64,000 nucleotides of DNA from Candidatus Thorarchaeota archaeon (GTDB lineage Archaea > Asgardarchaeota > Thorarchaeia > Thorarchaeales > Thorarchaeaceae). Position numbers and translations under genes: made by a program. The notes beneath the pieces are model-generated. The model did not search any database. It was not told the DNA's origin and saw only the letters and a program-made list of their open reading frames with translations. Shown in pieces: positions 17,001-25,860 of the stretch; the stretch's first letter is position 1, and each line of letters begins with the position of its first letter. The DNA lies in assembly GCA_016933575.1 (NCBI GenBank), contig JAFGAR010000175.1:27520-91519 (forward strand). Reading direction: 5' to 3'.

Positions 17001-20000
17001 CCTATAATGAATCCATGACCCGATTCAATATACTCCTTGATAGCATTGATTTCAGAAGTTGACATTTGTTCAGGCGGTAGACCTAGATGAAGAACATCAG
17101 GTCTCAGGGTTTCAAGTGTGTTAAGTGTTAATGGAAGAGACTCATTTTGAAATGAAGTGTAGTCAATATAGAGTGGAGAATCTCCGTAGCTATCCCAATG
17201 TAGCATAATCTCATCCCAGCAGCATTGATCAGCATATTCTGTGCCGGCACTTGGCAAAATGAGAATGCTTATTCTCACAGGCAGAGTAATCGATGCGTCG
17301 ATATAACCACCGAACTTTCCAGTTGCTGTAATTATCCCTGCAGAATCAGACATAAGTGCAAATGAAATCATTCCACTTTCATTTGTGTAGCCATTCTCGC
17401 TGTTACCAAGACCTGTAACGTTGATGAAGCAGTTCTCAAGTGGAGTTCCCTCATAATAATCGCTTGCTGTGAATGTCACTATCGTTGATTGTGAACGTTC
17501 CAAATAGCTAGGGCTTGCATCGAGTGCAATGATAGATGAATCATAGACAATGATTGTTGTAGAGAAATTCAAATACCCTGCTTTTGTCACATGTACATCA
17601 ATCAAACCACTAGATGTTGGAGAGATAAACACACTACATGTTCCGTCAGCTTTCGATGTATTTGCTACCGAAATACCACATCCTGAGAGTGAAACTGATG
17701 CGCCTTCAATTGGAGTTTCTGTGGCAGAATCAAAAGCCTCTAGATAGATTGTTTCAGAAGAACCTGACTTTAGAGCATTATCCGACAATAAAACAACAAG
17801 TGATGGGAATAAGAGGAATTCAATCGCATTAGCAATTAGTCTGTTGCGATTATTAACATCTGCAATTGCGTCAATTGAAAACCCGATGAATACGACTCCA
17901 CCCAAACTTGGAGAGGGGGAAAGCCCCGTTATAGCACTTCCACCAGAATAACTTCCACCATATGCAGCAGCATTTAGTGAACCATTAGCCGCAGCAAAAA
18001 CATCCGCATATGCAGTTCCAAGTTGATTGGCAAGTAGGATGTTTGAAGGAAGATTAGATACAATTGGATGTGAACCTGGTACAAGTTCGAGAGAACCGGT
18101 GTTTGTAGTCCTCTCTGTCCATTCTACATGAAACAATGATGAGAACCTACTATCCTCTACGCCATCTAATGAATAAAGGATTGAAGCTCCTTCAAAGAGG
18201 AGATTTCCTCCAGTATTATGGTATTCATAGAGAACATCAAGAAGATAGCTCATTGGTGCATTCAAGGGATAACCATAGTTGTCACCTGTAGAAACAATTA
18301 CTGCATCAAATCCTTGAAGGAAACTTAGAGCGGGTGTAGACTCATGCATTGTAAAATAGACTGTTACATCATACTCGTCTTTTAGGGCTAGAACATAGTC
18401 ACCAGGATTCGAAGCATCACCAAAGTTATCATCAGCCCACCCTCCAGGATAGTCTGGACCAGAGCTTGTTCCTGCATTATCACCAATAACTAGGACATCT
18501 CCCCGACTAACTTTGAAACGTATCTCGGATCCCCCACTCATTGATCCATTATCAAATTGAATGTAGAGTTTTAACCATCCAAATGTCGTAATATTGATTG
18601 AATCTGAATATTCTCCTGATACAGCTGTAAGATCCATTGTATGAATCACATTGCCAGAAGAATCCAACAATGTTGCATTTCCATTACAGTCATCATTAAC
18701 ATTTCCTGAAAAATTCAGGAAGGTATTGTAAATGGGAAGTCCATCAAGTTGAGTCGATACATCAAGTTTCCCTACATGTATTGAGGAAACTGAAGTACTC
18801 GCGAAGGGTTGAGTGATTCTTGTCACTACAGTGTAGTCACCAGGAAGTGAGTCTGGAGTGAATTCAATGGAGAACTGGCCCAGACTATTTGTAGATACTA
18901 GTTCCGAATACACAGTCACACCTAGTGGGTTCTTGATTGTGACATTAACTGTATCAGTGATTGGTTTATTGTTATATTGCAGGCAGGTCCCATCTACAGT
19001 TACTGTTTCGTGTAAATCGACTTGGTCAGTAGCAATAGTGACATTGTGTTTCCAATACATTCTGAGAGCAGGGTCTCCAAAATAAATAGCGTGATAAATA
19101 GTCTCTAAGGTTGGTCCATTTGATGTGTCATAGTTCGTAGCCATGAAATTCAGGGCATCATGAAATGCATCCTTTGGACTTGCCTCATGATTTGCTAATG
19201 CCTCAGTGAAAAAGTACTCCCAAAAGAGGTTATGAAATCCATCAAAGCAATCATATCCCGCCCAAGCAATACGGGTTGCACCAATATAGGTTGATGCGCC
19301 GCCGTTTGTAGCTCTGAAGAAAGCTTCACCAATTGTGGGTTCAACACCTTCAACATCAAATGCTGCAGTTTCGCATGCCATCGCAAAAGCAAAGGGAGTC
19401 TTATTCCCATTATTGAGTGCAAGTACATCACTCACATCAAGAGCATTGACCCAAACATCGTATGCTCCATGGTCGAAGAAATTGACGATATTGATGCCTG
19501 AGTTGATTTTTGTAACAATATCTACTGTCGAGAGAGAACCATCGGTTGGATAATATCGAAAGACATCGAAGAATGAATCAAAAAGATATTTCTGATTCAG
19601 CTGACCTTCTGACATCACGACACCGTCTCCATCTCCAAAGCAGTCAACAGCTATGAGCATGAAATCATTCATCCAATCTCCGGGTTCTGGGTCACTCTCA
19701 TAGCTAATTATACGAGTGAGGACTCGCTGGGCATCCGTAGAAGTCTGAATAGGCAATCGACCAACCTTGACCTCTGGGAAGAGATCTACATCATCATCGA
19801 ATTCGCCAAAGATATCATTATCATTAGCATCCCAATCGCCATCTAAGCACTCGTAATATAGGTCACTAGGTTCAGTCCCGTTATCTAAGCTCATTCCTGC
19901 ATTTGCAGGATCCCATACCTCCCTTGCTGGTACAAGGTCACAATCACCTATTAATAGAAAATACTCGGTAGCATTTGTCGCATAAGCATCTGTGATAAAT

Positions 20001-21004
20001 GAACGAACCTTTTCAGGATTATCTCGACCACTATATCCAGATAGAATATCACTGACTGTTTCAACAAAAACATCGAAACCAATACTGGTTTTCCAGTCGA
20101 TGAAGTCATCTAGAATAGGAGCTATATCATCTGTTGTAATGATTGTATAGCTCGCCCCTTGGTAGTCACTCCAACCATTGAATGTGATGGATTCTTCTGT
20201 CACAGAATCCGTAAAGAGAACTTCAATACTAATCTCAGTGTGGAGTAGGCCCTGTTTCTCTATTGGATTATATTGCAGAGGATGCAGAGTCAACATCAAA
20301 GCTCGTTCTTCGCCACTCTTAATAACTTGAGAATCTACAAGCTCTGAGGGGTATGTCGTACTTGATTCATAGACTTCAGGATCAAAGAATAGAGTTAGAT
20401 CAGGAACCATATCGCCGAAGATTGCTAATGGTTTCGGTCCGGGAACTAAATCGAGACCGTATAGGACTTCGTGCGTCTGACTAGAAACTCGGATTTCAAG
20501 TACATCTAAGTCTGTGGGTACGTTGAACATAATCTTACTATAGGGTAAAACTGGCACTCCATAATTTGTCGAGAGTTCCATCTCGGGTATGAAAACTGCA
20601 TCGAAATAGCCCTCCTCAAAATTGTACGTGGCAATACTATAATCATGAATCAATGCATCGACAATCATTACATTTCCGAGTACATCATAAGACACTTCCA
20701 GACCAGTGCATGCATCTCCATCAATAGAAGTTCGGTATTTCGAAAATGAATCAGCTTTTGACCGATAAGTTTCAAGAAGTTCTCTAGCATCAAGATATTC
20801 TCCTTGATTGTCAAGCGTGAGCCAATCTGCTGGAGTGTCTATGCCATATGGGTTGTGGCTCTCAGTCTCCTGAATATCAAACCTATTATCTTCCTGCACA
20901 TCACTATTACTAGATGGAGTAAGAGATAAAATTCCTATTAATGAAGAGCAACATATCATTCCAATGATGATTATGGACAATATACGATTGATGTAGCGGG
21001 GCAT
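14042..21004 (-). CDS. Giant secreted C25 (gingipain-like) protease, membrane anchored
   Basis: A 2320-residue surface protein. Residues 1-27 are a signal peptide. A propeptide-like region precedes a peptidase family C25 domain (about 290-660) with the catalytic His512 (NFFDHGA) and Cys544 (AMACETAAFD). An Ig-like domain follows, then two flavodoxin-like/DUF4350-like segments near 838-1010 and 1245-1450, separated by a carboxypeptidase-regulatory-like domain. Next are CARDB-type beta domains near 1460-1570 and 1745-1850 around a nidogen-like beta domain, more Ig-like repeats, and a C-terminal helix (about 2292-2314) with a basic tail. It should degrade extracellular protein while tethered to the membrane. 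Domain limits are approximate. Confidence 0.87.
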   Translation of the reverse strand: MPRYINRILSIIIIGMICCSSLIGILSLTPSSNSDVQEDNRFDIQETESHNPYGIDTPADWLTLDNQGEYLDARELLETYRSKADSFSKYRTSIDGDACTGLEVSYDVLGNVMIVDALIHDYSIATYNFEEGYFDAVFIPEMELSTNYGVPVLPYSKIMFNVPTDLDVLEIRVSSQTHEVLYGLDLVPGPKPLAIFGDMVPDLTLFFDPEVYESSTTYPSELVDSQVIKSGEERALMLTLHPLQYNPIEKQGLLHTEISIEVLFTDSVTEESITFNGWSDYQGASYTIITTDDIAPILDDFIDWKTSIGFDVFVETVSDILSGYSGRDNPEKVRSFITDAYATNATEYFLLIGDCDLVPAREVWDPANAGMSLDNGTEPSDLYYECLDGDWDANDNDIFGEFDDDVDLFPEVKVGRLPIQTSTDAQRVLTRIISYESDPEPGDWMNDFMLIAVDCFGDGDGVVMSEGQLNQKYLFDSFFDVFRYYPTDGSLSTVDIVTKINSGINIVNFFDHGAYDVWVNALDVSDVLALNNGNKTPFAFAMACETAAFDVEGVEPTIGEAFFRATNGGASTYIGATRIAWAGYDCFDGFHNLFWEYFFTEALANHEASPKDAFHDALNFMATNYDTSNGPTLETIYHAIYFGDPALRMYWKHNVTIATDQVDLHETVTVDGTCLQYNNKPITDTVNVTIKNPLGVTVYSELVSTNSLGQFSIEFTPDSLPGDYTVVTRITQPFASTSVSSIHVGKLDVSTQLDGLPIYNTFLNFSGNVNDDCNGNATLLDSSGNVIHTMDLTAVSGEYSDSINITTFGWLKLYIQFDNGSMSGGSEIRFKVSRGDVLVIGDNAGTSSGPDYPGGWADDNFGDASNPGDYVLALKDEYDVTVYFTMHESTPALSFLQGFDAVIVSTGDNYGYPLNAPMSYLLDVLYEYHNTGGNLLFEGASILYSLDGVEDSRFSSLFHVEWTERTTNTGSLELVPGSHPIVSNLPSNILLANQLGTAYADVFAAANGSLNAAAYGGSYSGGSAITGLSPSPSLGGVVFIGFSIDAIADVNNRNRLIANAIEFLLFPSLVVLLSDNALKSGSSETIYLEAFDSATETPIEGASVSLSGCGISVANTSKADGTCSVFISPTSSGLIDVHVTKAGYLNFSTTIIVYDSSIIALDASPSYLERSQSTIVTFTASDYYEGTPLENCFINVTGLGNSENGYTNESGMISFALMSDSAGIITATGKFGGYIDASITLPVRISILILPSAGTEYADQCCWDEIMLHWDSYGDSPLYIDYTSFQNESLPLTLNTLETLRPDVLHLGLPPEQMSTSEINAIKEYIESGHGFIIGGGALHYNLEDWAEFLGLADYGTTSVYYSGSVVYDLIEETHPLFNGLEGSYTQAYPMTFYPLDSQWDSSKLDGGMYLALHDSATPYGAIIAYRGMVLFTGLPEYSSGADDCQIVYNALIWSNYEVPEHDLSVTIDVPATLGPGESTTITASVQNKGTMDETNVVLTLLINGSEVDSISVPVLLSGHAESIEYPWAPFEVNSYNITAYAEPVDDEYSEANNYATQMVSVRDLHDYMMSEVTYTWYDAFVNGVNLDVDGDDESVGVVLPFEFQFYDNIFDTVYVSSNGWLSFENDNPWQYNNVEYPTTDSRYVYSLAPMWADLIAYNNIWCWATEDRVVIEFREYYYLSGGIAGTFEVVFYENGLIQFNYQTMGNIYDGTVGLNHGDGIHYNSYDSSLLSYTTEFSLNFLYKYQGSELEAGLLAPSYASLNEPVEITAIAHNIGNSTEYDVELTIFIDDVVVDEDEISSLAPSAYYEFEYIWIPTDLGLHNVCVYVTPVVGELMTSNNAIMQNVSVEIPRNFEITSPTSSQTVRGGLVLVEYTIDQIEEVESLDVSVNDEDIIHIVNITQLEVMVPVFQNGTNLIELTVQWNDTRTDTESVTITSTEVVPLLDPELGDFYNWYQRAEPYSIQLNYTFSGMIGIYEVGVDVSMAVLDENNVTIMQAEVEITANTLNGYISSGVLEGSRLFFITGLRSPTYTNSYAEIGDVHALHAWFDNQRVTSSSIWESYAIWRSASTTTGQTASIFRSNGILATVELDGENLTGWVTNSSYLPAVDNNPPEWLTPLEYIVAEAGQSFVFQFDIFDDSGLDSFTINDTVHFVLTLSGQLSNVVPLHVGSYGLELTAIDPFDNTLIDEVTIQVIDTISPTWIYSDASIDLQYGSNLEVYLEATDFSGIDHWSVNDTRFSVNTTGWLINSIDLDSGVYTIEVAVFDLYNNYNTLVLTITLLPAPNPFSDVELILRVALYTTLAVAIFVGFLSIYKKLRNR

Positions 21005-21139
21005 TGGTTCAGATTCTCCTAACTTATCTCAACGTGCACTTACGAGTAGAAGAAATGACTAACTGATCCGGTGGTTTTATTCAGGACTAAGTTAAAGACT
21101 CCCATCCTTATGCACGATATGAGAACTCGAATTTGAACA

Positions 21140-21189
21140 CTTATAAATTTCTCATACGCATATCATAATGGTCATCTACAAGATATGCG
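21140..21189 (-). promoter_or_regulatory. Promoter of the giant protease gene, with upstream inverted repeat
   Basis: On the minus strand GAAATTTATAAGTG (TATA at about 21150-21140) fits an archaeal TATA box with a purine-rich BRE. It predicts a start near 21112 and a leader of about 105 nt. Just upstream of it lies an 8-bp inverted repeat, CGCATATC (21157-21164) and GATATGCG (21182-21189), placed where an activator would bind. Confidence 0.5.
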
Positions 21190-21203
21190 CAACTATCACA
21201 AAT

Positions 21204-21227
21204 AAAAGGAGCTGGAGACCCAGCCCC
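21204..21227 (-). terminator. Possible terminator of the 117-residue membrane protein gene
   Basis: On the minus strand a GCTGG/CCAGC stem with a four-base loop (core 21211-21224) lies 5 nt after the gene's stop and is followed by TTTT. The stem is short with one mismatch outside the core. Confidence 0.4.
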
Positions 21228-21231
21228 TGCA

Positions 21232-21585
21232 TTATTTTTCGAAATGCACCTTTACATTTGGTGAAATTAAGTAAATGAGACACATGAGACTCAAGATGAC
21301 TCCGGGCCAATTATCGCCCACAGCATAGAGGAATATCGCAATAACATTGAATATCACAGTCATCATCCAAGCTGAATAGTCCTGCTTCAGAATCATTGTG
21401 TAAAGCCAAAATGCAACAATTGCAAGGATTACGCCTAACAGCGAGAGTTCGTTCTCCCATATAAGATATTCAACCCCGCCAACAATTAGGCCGGTAATAG
21501 CTTCAAGAAGCACTAACCAACCAGCGTAAGTGACTTCCTTTGGACGTGCACCTACACCAGCATCGGTCATTGGTATTTCGGTCAT
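21232..21585 (-). CDS. Small membrane protein, about four helices
   Basis: 117 residues. A short polar N-terminus (MTEIPMTDAGVGARPKEV) is followed by about four hydrophobic segments: GWLVLLEAITGLIVGGVEYL, LLGVILAIVAFWLYTMIL, WMMTVIFNVIAIFLYAV and GVILSLMCLIYLI. A charged tail (KVHFEK) ends it. No transporter or enzyme motif is seen. It lies 43 nt downstream of the zinc-binding protein gene on the same strand, so the two are probably one transcript. Confidence 0.65.
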   Translation of the reverse strand: MTEIPMTDAGVGARPKEVTYAGWLVLLEAITGLIVGGVEYLIWENELSLLGVILAIVAFWLYTMILKQDYSAWMMTVIFNVIAIFLYAVGDNWPGVILSLMCLIYLISPNVKVHFEK

Positions 21586-21628
21586 ATAGAATCACCAAGT
21601 ATCTTAGCGATGTATGCAGTGGTTCATA

Positions 21629-22183
21629 TTACTCTTTCGAGTCAATTTGATAATTAGCTTCTTCAGAAGTTTCATCCGCATATTCATAGAGAACTGACCA
21701 ATCAGGTGCGTAGTCAATTGGTTCTAGGTCACTTGCCTCAAGTTCGAGCCCCTCAATACCTGCCACAATCTTTCTTAGTGTATAGGATTTGGCTCCTTCC
21801 CACCGGAGATAATCATTGAGATCTTTCGAGAACTCGCCCTGGTATCTCCGACATCGACCACTACAGAAGATCTTGTCATCACGAATCTCGAGAACGTCAC
21901 CACACCACTTGCAGACTGCCTCTTCACCATGTGCGTAAATGCGGCCATTAACGAGGCGGATGAGAAGGACAGTACCATCAAAATTACAGACACCCCATTC
22001 TTGATTGAGGTTGACTACCTTGAACCACAACTGGTTCTTGGGTCGTGCTGAGGAGCGGGAAGCAACTGGAAGAGAAGAGGCGACTGGATTCGTTTCGCTG
22101 TATTCGTTACTCGATAAGGCGGTCTCATCCTTGAGTTCTGAGAATTCAGATAACTTCGTCTGTTCTGTCCGCCTCATGTACAT
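21629..22183 (-). CDS. Unknown protein with treble-clef-like zinc site
   Basis: A 184-residue, mostly soluble protein. A central CX2C...CX3C site (CKWCGD...FCSGRC) should bind one zinc ion; nearby basic residues (RCRRYQG) could contact nucleic acid. The first 45 residues are Ser/Glu rich and probably disordered, and the C-terminus is acidic. ATG 22183 and ATG two codons later are both possible starts. Family unknown to me. Confidence 0.6.
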   Translation of the reverse strand: MYMRRTEQTKLSEFSELKDETALSSNEYSETNPVASSLPVASRSSARPKNQLWFKVVNLNQEWGVCNFDGTVLLIRLVNGRIYAHGEEAVCKWCGDVLEIRDDKIFCSGRCRRYQGEFSKDLNDYLRWEGAKSYTLRKIVAGIEGLELEASDLEPIDYAPDWSVLYEYADETSEEANYQIDSKE

Positions 22184-22294
22184 GAGTGTTCCAAGAGCAC
22201 AGATAAACTCCTATCTGAAATCGAATGAGATAGTTACGAAGCAATTAGAAGAATTTATGTTATGATATATAGAAAACACTTGGAGGTTTTATCG

Positions 22295-22702
22295 ATGGTA
22301 CTTCTAGGAAGCACAGCTCCATTACTTATTGACATAAATTTGATTCTTCAATACATGACTCTGATCCTGTTAGTGATTGGGTATATCAAAAGGAAGCCAT
22401 TCAAGACTCATGGGTATCTTATGCTCTTTGTTCTCATAATAACTATAGGAACAACTATTCTTATTATGGCTCCTAGACTATTGATTACACTCAGTAGCTA
22501 TGGATATCCAATCATTGCGCATGCGTTGTTAGGCATAATTTCCATTATTCTTGGATCTTTGTTTGCTATTAGATTCATCTTAGCAGTAAGAAACAACAGA
22601 CCATTAACTTGCGGGACAAAGATTATGATGCGACTTGCCTTGGTGGTATGGATAATTCCAATACTTGCAGGGACTATGATGTACATTACACTCTATCTCT
22701 AA
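22295..22702 (+). CDS. DUF420-like four-helix membrane protein
   Basis: About 135 residues with four hydrophobic helices. The pattern INLILQYMTLILLVIG, then KTHGYLMLFVLIITIGTT and HALLGIISIILGSLFAI resembles DUF420/cytochrome-associated small membrane proteins, including the paired His residues on helices 2 and 3 that could hold haem. ATG 22295 is preferred over the upstream in-frame ATG 22262 because GGAGG (22282-22286) sits 8 nt before it. Function unknown. Confidence 0.6.
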   Translation: MVLLGSTAPLLIDINLILQYMTLILLVIGYIKRKPFKTHGYLMLFVLIITIGTTILIMAPRLLITLSSYGYPIIAHALLGIISIILGSLFAIRFILAVRNNRPLTCGTKIMMRLALVVWIIPILAGTMMYITLYL

Positions 22703-22720
22703 AACACGGTTAATAATTGA

Positions 22721-22736
22721 GGTTAACAAGTTAACC
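22721..22736. promoter_or_regulatory. Palindrome GGTTAACAAGTTAACC upstream of secreted protein gene
   Basis: Perfect 7-bp arms with a 2-nt spacer, 80 bp before the secreted protein gene at 22817. A near copy (GGTTAACTTGCTAACC) lies at 52294-52309. It could be a transcription factor site; no evidence beyond symmetry and recurrence. Confidence 0.35.
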
Positions 22737-22816
22737 CTACTAATTACTTCTGCAAAACTACATAAGATTAGATTTAATCAAAATAGTAGAACGCTATGAC
22801 ATAGCGAGGGAAAGTA

Positions 22817-25060
22817 ATGATTAGAAAAGCTCTCTTTATTGTCATCTTATGCCTGATGATGTCATCACAACTTCTACCTCAGGCATCGATTTCAAGAACG
22901 CAAACTCTTACACAGGAATCAGTCACAGTACCATCTGAAACTAACCTGGGACGAGTCACTTGGACAACGAATACATTTCCGAATGTTGGTCTAGAAGAAT
23001 GGTATAATCCACATTCTCCAGAGGATATCTATACTGTCAGAACAACTGAGGAAGCAAGCTGGTACGAAACAAGTAATGTGTATGAAGGTGCAAAATCCTT
23101 TGGAATGCATGCTCGTGCTCTTGATCCATCACATTACTCAGAAGTTCGACTTACTCAGCAATCATGGATATATTGGGATAATCCAACAAATACAACCCTT
23201 GATTTCGATTGGTATTTGGATTCGATTGGCACACCAATCAATCAAGACTATTATCAAGTTAGATTACGAATAAGTAATCGTGACATGTACTACTATATTG
23301 GCTGTCAGAATTCTGTGGTAATGAATGGGTCGATGGCATATTTCTTCATAAATGGACCTCTTCAAACTTGGAATCACCTGCATAGAAATCTTACAAGTGA
23401 TTATTTCGAGGTCTTTGGTCAACTTCCAACAGAATTTGAATGGGCTGAATGGTGGATACGGAGTTATAGTACGACATATACTCGTATTTACATGGATGAT
23501 GTAAATATTGTAAATGGTACTTTTGTAAAAGTAGGTGGATCTACATTAAATGGCAATTTTGAAGGAACTGGCGGTTGGACTTTTCAAACATCAACTGATC
23601 CAGCAGATATTTCTCAATCACCAGTGAGAAAAGAAGGCGATTGGAGTATGAACATGACTGTTCTATCCAATGACTACACATCTTATGCCTATGCTAGCTA
23701 TAATCCTAACAAGTTACTATCTGAATCGAATAAAGGACAGCTCTCATTCTGGTGGATGATAGAAGATTGGGTAAATCCTGATGTATTTTCATACTGCCGT
23801 TTGATAGTCAATGTCAAAAATTCAACCACAGACTTTCAAATATACTATTTCTTTGCTATTGGCGGAGCTGGAACTATGCCTATGGTAATAATGGACAATA
23901 CAATCAAAATTAAGGTTGATAGTTTCAATGCAACAGGAACATGGAATCGTTTTGATAGAAACATTTGGGAAGATTTCACTGGAGTCTATGATACTGAAAA
24001 CCTCTGGATTGATGAGATTGAATTCCAAGTCCGAACCACTGTAGACAACAGCCTTCTCTCTCTCTTGTTCGATGATATTCAATTCGAAACAGCAATCCTA
24101 AATGATATGAATTATGAACACCAAGATGCTGTTGGGTCGCCAATTCTAGGATGGGATTACACATCAGGATTAGATGACGTTACTGTAACAGATTTTGCTA
24201 AGAGTGGTAACAAAGCAGCCAATCTTACATTGAATAACGATGAATCATGTGGCTATGATCAAACAATCGGAAAACTTGTTTTAAATAGTAGTACGGAACT
24301 TATACTAGATTTCAATGTCTACATTGATGATTTTAATCTGACATCAGAGGACTACCTGCTTTTTGCATTATCAGTTCAAGATACGTCTATGTACTATATT
24401 ATTGCTAACTCAACTAGTGCGTTTGAATCATCCTTAGGAGAAGAAGGTGGAGATTTTATTCTACTTCAGGACACTATTACTACCAACCAATGGCTGAATT
24501 TCCAAATAGATATCGTTCATGATTATGAGGATTTGTTTGGAAACGCGCCAGATACTACTCTGACATATCTTTACCTATCAGCACGGTCAGGACCTGCAAG
24601 TAGACTCTCTGTCATCTTTGATGATCTCTATATCTATTGTGACCCAGCCCCAGATGTAATAGATGTTGACCATTTGATAATCCTTGCTCCTGGTGGTGGT
24701 CCGGGATATGCAATCATTAATGCTACAGCTATTGACGCAACACTTGAATCTGTGGTTCTAAACTATCGAGTAGATAATGGAACATGGCAGCAAGTTGACA
24801 TGAATCAACTAGATACAACACTGTTTGAAGCAAATATAACAAACTTGGTAGGAGATTTGACTGTAGAATACAGCATAACCGCCACAGATGCCTTTGATAA
24901 GACATTTACAGCACTCAATGGGACAGAATACTTCTCATTCACGCTGAGTACTGGTACTCTTCCGACAGGAGATCTACTTGGACCTATTCTAATTCTCGGT
25001 GTTATCATAGCGATAGGTGTAGTTTTGTTGGTCTATGTCTTTGTCTATAAGAGAAAATAG
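22817..25060 (+). CDS. Secreted, membrane-anchored beta-sandwich protein (paralogue A)
   Basis: 747 residues. A signal peptide (ALFIVILCLMMSSQLL) starts it and a single C-terminal helix (ILGVIIAIGVVLLVYVFVY) with KRK ends it, so it is displayed outside the cell. Three consecutive beta-rich units begin with a common pattern (NVGLEEWYNP, NGNFEGTGGW, DMNYEHQDAVGSPILGW), resembling galactose-binding/carbohydrate-binding-like domains. A final Ig-like domain precedes the anchor (NYRVDNGTWQQVDM...). The same layout is found in the protein at 27867-30188. It probably binds sugars or other surfaces; no catalytic motif is visible. Confidence 0.75.
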   Translation: MIRKALFIVILCLMMSSQLLPQASISRTQTLTQESVTVPSETNLGRVTWTTNTFPNVGLEEWYNPHSPEDIYTVRTTEEASWYETSNVYEGAKSFGMHARALDPSHYSEVRLTQQSWIYWDNPTNTTLDFDWYLDSIGTPINQDYYQVRLRISNRDMYYYIGCQNSVVMNGSMAYFFINGPLQTWNHLHRNLTSDYFEVFGQLPTEFEWAEWWIRSYSTTYTRIYMDDVNIVNGTFVKVGGSTLNGNFEGTGGWTFQTSTDPADISQSPVRKEGDWSMNMTVLSNDYTSYAYASYNPNKLLSESNKGQLSFWWMIEDWVNPDVFSYCRLIVNVKNSTTDFQIYYFFAIGGAGTMPMVIMDNTIKIKVDSFNATGTWNRFDRNIWEDFTGVYDTENLWIDEIEFQVRTTVDNSLLSLLFDDIQFETAILNDMNYEHQDAVGSPILGWDYTSGLDDVTVTDFAKSGNKAANLTLNNDESCGYDQTIGKLVLNSSTELILDFNVYIDDFNLTSEDYLLFALSVQDTSMYYIIANSTSAFESSLGEEGGDFILLQDTITTNQWLNFQIDIVHDYEDLFGNAPDTTLTYLYLSARSGPASRLSVIFDDLYIYCDPAPDVIDVDHLIILAPGGGPGYAIINATAIDATLESVVLNYRVDNGTWQQVDMNQLDTTLFEANITNLVGDLTVEYSITATDAFDKTFTALNGTEYFSFTLSTGTLPTGDLLGPILILGVIIAIGVVLLVYVFVYKRK

Positions 25061-25070
25061 ATTCACTATG

Positions 25071-25105
25071 ACCCAGCAAAAACAGCTGGGTTTCTCTTCT
25101 TTTTT
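25071..25105 (+). terminator. Rho-independent-like terminator of paralogue A
   Basis: Stem ACCCAGC (25071-25077) and GCTGGGT (25085-25091) with a 7-nt loop, followed by TCTCTTCTTTTTT. It starts 10 nt after the stop codon of the secreted protein gene. Confidence 0.7.
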
Positions 25106-25114
25106 CTAATTCAA

Positions 25115-25855
25115 TCATTCTAGGTAGTCGAGAAGCTCCACCAAATCTTTGATTATTAGTACATCTTCATTTTCTGACTGCAATTCTTCTTTTAGTTTCG
25201 AAAGAAGGATTGGTTGCATTCCAGCTCTTCGCGCGGCTTCCACATCAAGATTTATTTTATTACCAACAAAAGCACATCTAATCGGATTGACCCCTAACTC
25301 ATGTGCATTCATTATCAACATGTATGGAGAGGGTTTTGCATAACCTCGGATCAAGGTCCATTGTAGACTCTGGAATAGATGCCGAATTCCTGATGAAGAG
25401 AGAAGATCATCAGGACTCTGAGTCCAGTTTGTTGCAACACCTAACTTCAATCCACGATGATACAAATCTTCTAGGACCTCCTTTGCTCCGAGTCTCAAAG
25501 TATTTGGATGACTTGTAAGAAGATCATTCCAGAGACGTTGATACTCTAAAGATTTCTTGTCTATATCAGCATCGACACCCAAGCTCTGTAAAAGAACTCT
25601 ATCAAAGTATAGCCATTCTTCATGATTTATCTCGTGATTTGGTCCAGTTGCCACTTCATCTAGCAACTCATAGAGTGCAATTTCAGCCTTATCTTCTGCT
25701 TGTACAAGCTCCTCATATGTAACAACAAAATCCTCTCCACAGACTTCTCGAAGGAATTTCATATGATAGTCTGAAACAGAATAGGGCATTGTATACAGCG
25801 TATCGCCCATATCGAAAATCACAGCTTTTATTTCTTTCAGGTTTCTAAGAGGCAA
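25115..25855 (-). CDS. HAD-superfamily hydrolase
   Basis: A 246-residue haloacid dehalogenase-like phosphatase. Motif I is VIFDMGDTLY (nucleophile and acid Asp), motif II is the Thr in GVATNW, motif III is Lys in GYAKPSPYM and motif IV is FVGNKINLDVEAARRAGM. In motif IV the usual Asp-Asp pair is less standard (GNKINLD). A helical C1 cap lies between motifs I and II. The substrate is unknown. It starts at TTG 25855 after a GGTGA site that overlaps the end of the upstream carotenoid gene, so it is translationally coupled to it. Confidence 0.83.
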   Translation of the reverse strand: MPLRNLKEIKAVIFDMGDTLYTMPYSVSDYHMKFLREVCGEDFVVTYEELVQAEDKAEIALYELLDEVATGPNHEINHEEWLYFDRVLLQSLGVDADIDKKSLEYQRLWNDLLTSHPNTLRLGAKEVLEDLYHRGLKLGVATNWTQSPDDLLSSSGIRHLFQSLQWTLIRGYAKPSPYMLIMNAHELGVNPIRCAFVGNKINLDVEAARRAGMQPILLSKLKEELQSENEDVLIIKDLVELLDYLE

Positions 25856-25860
25856 CTATC

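Noticed and set aside
17550..19553. Plus-strand frames of 60-80 codons inside the giant protease gene
   Set aside because: They are antisense to a continuous 2320-codon gene and have no ribosome sites or family features.
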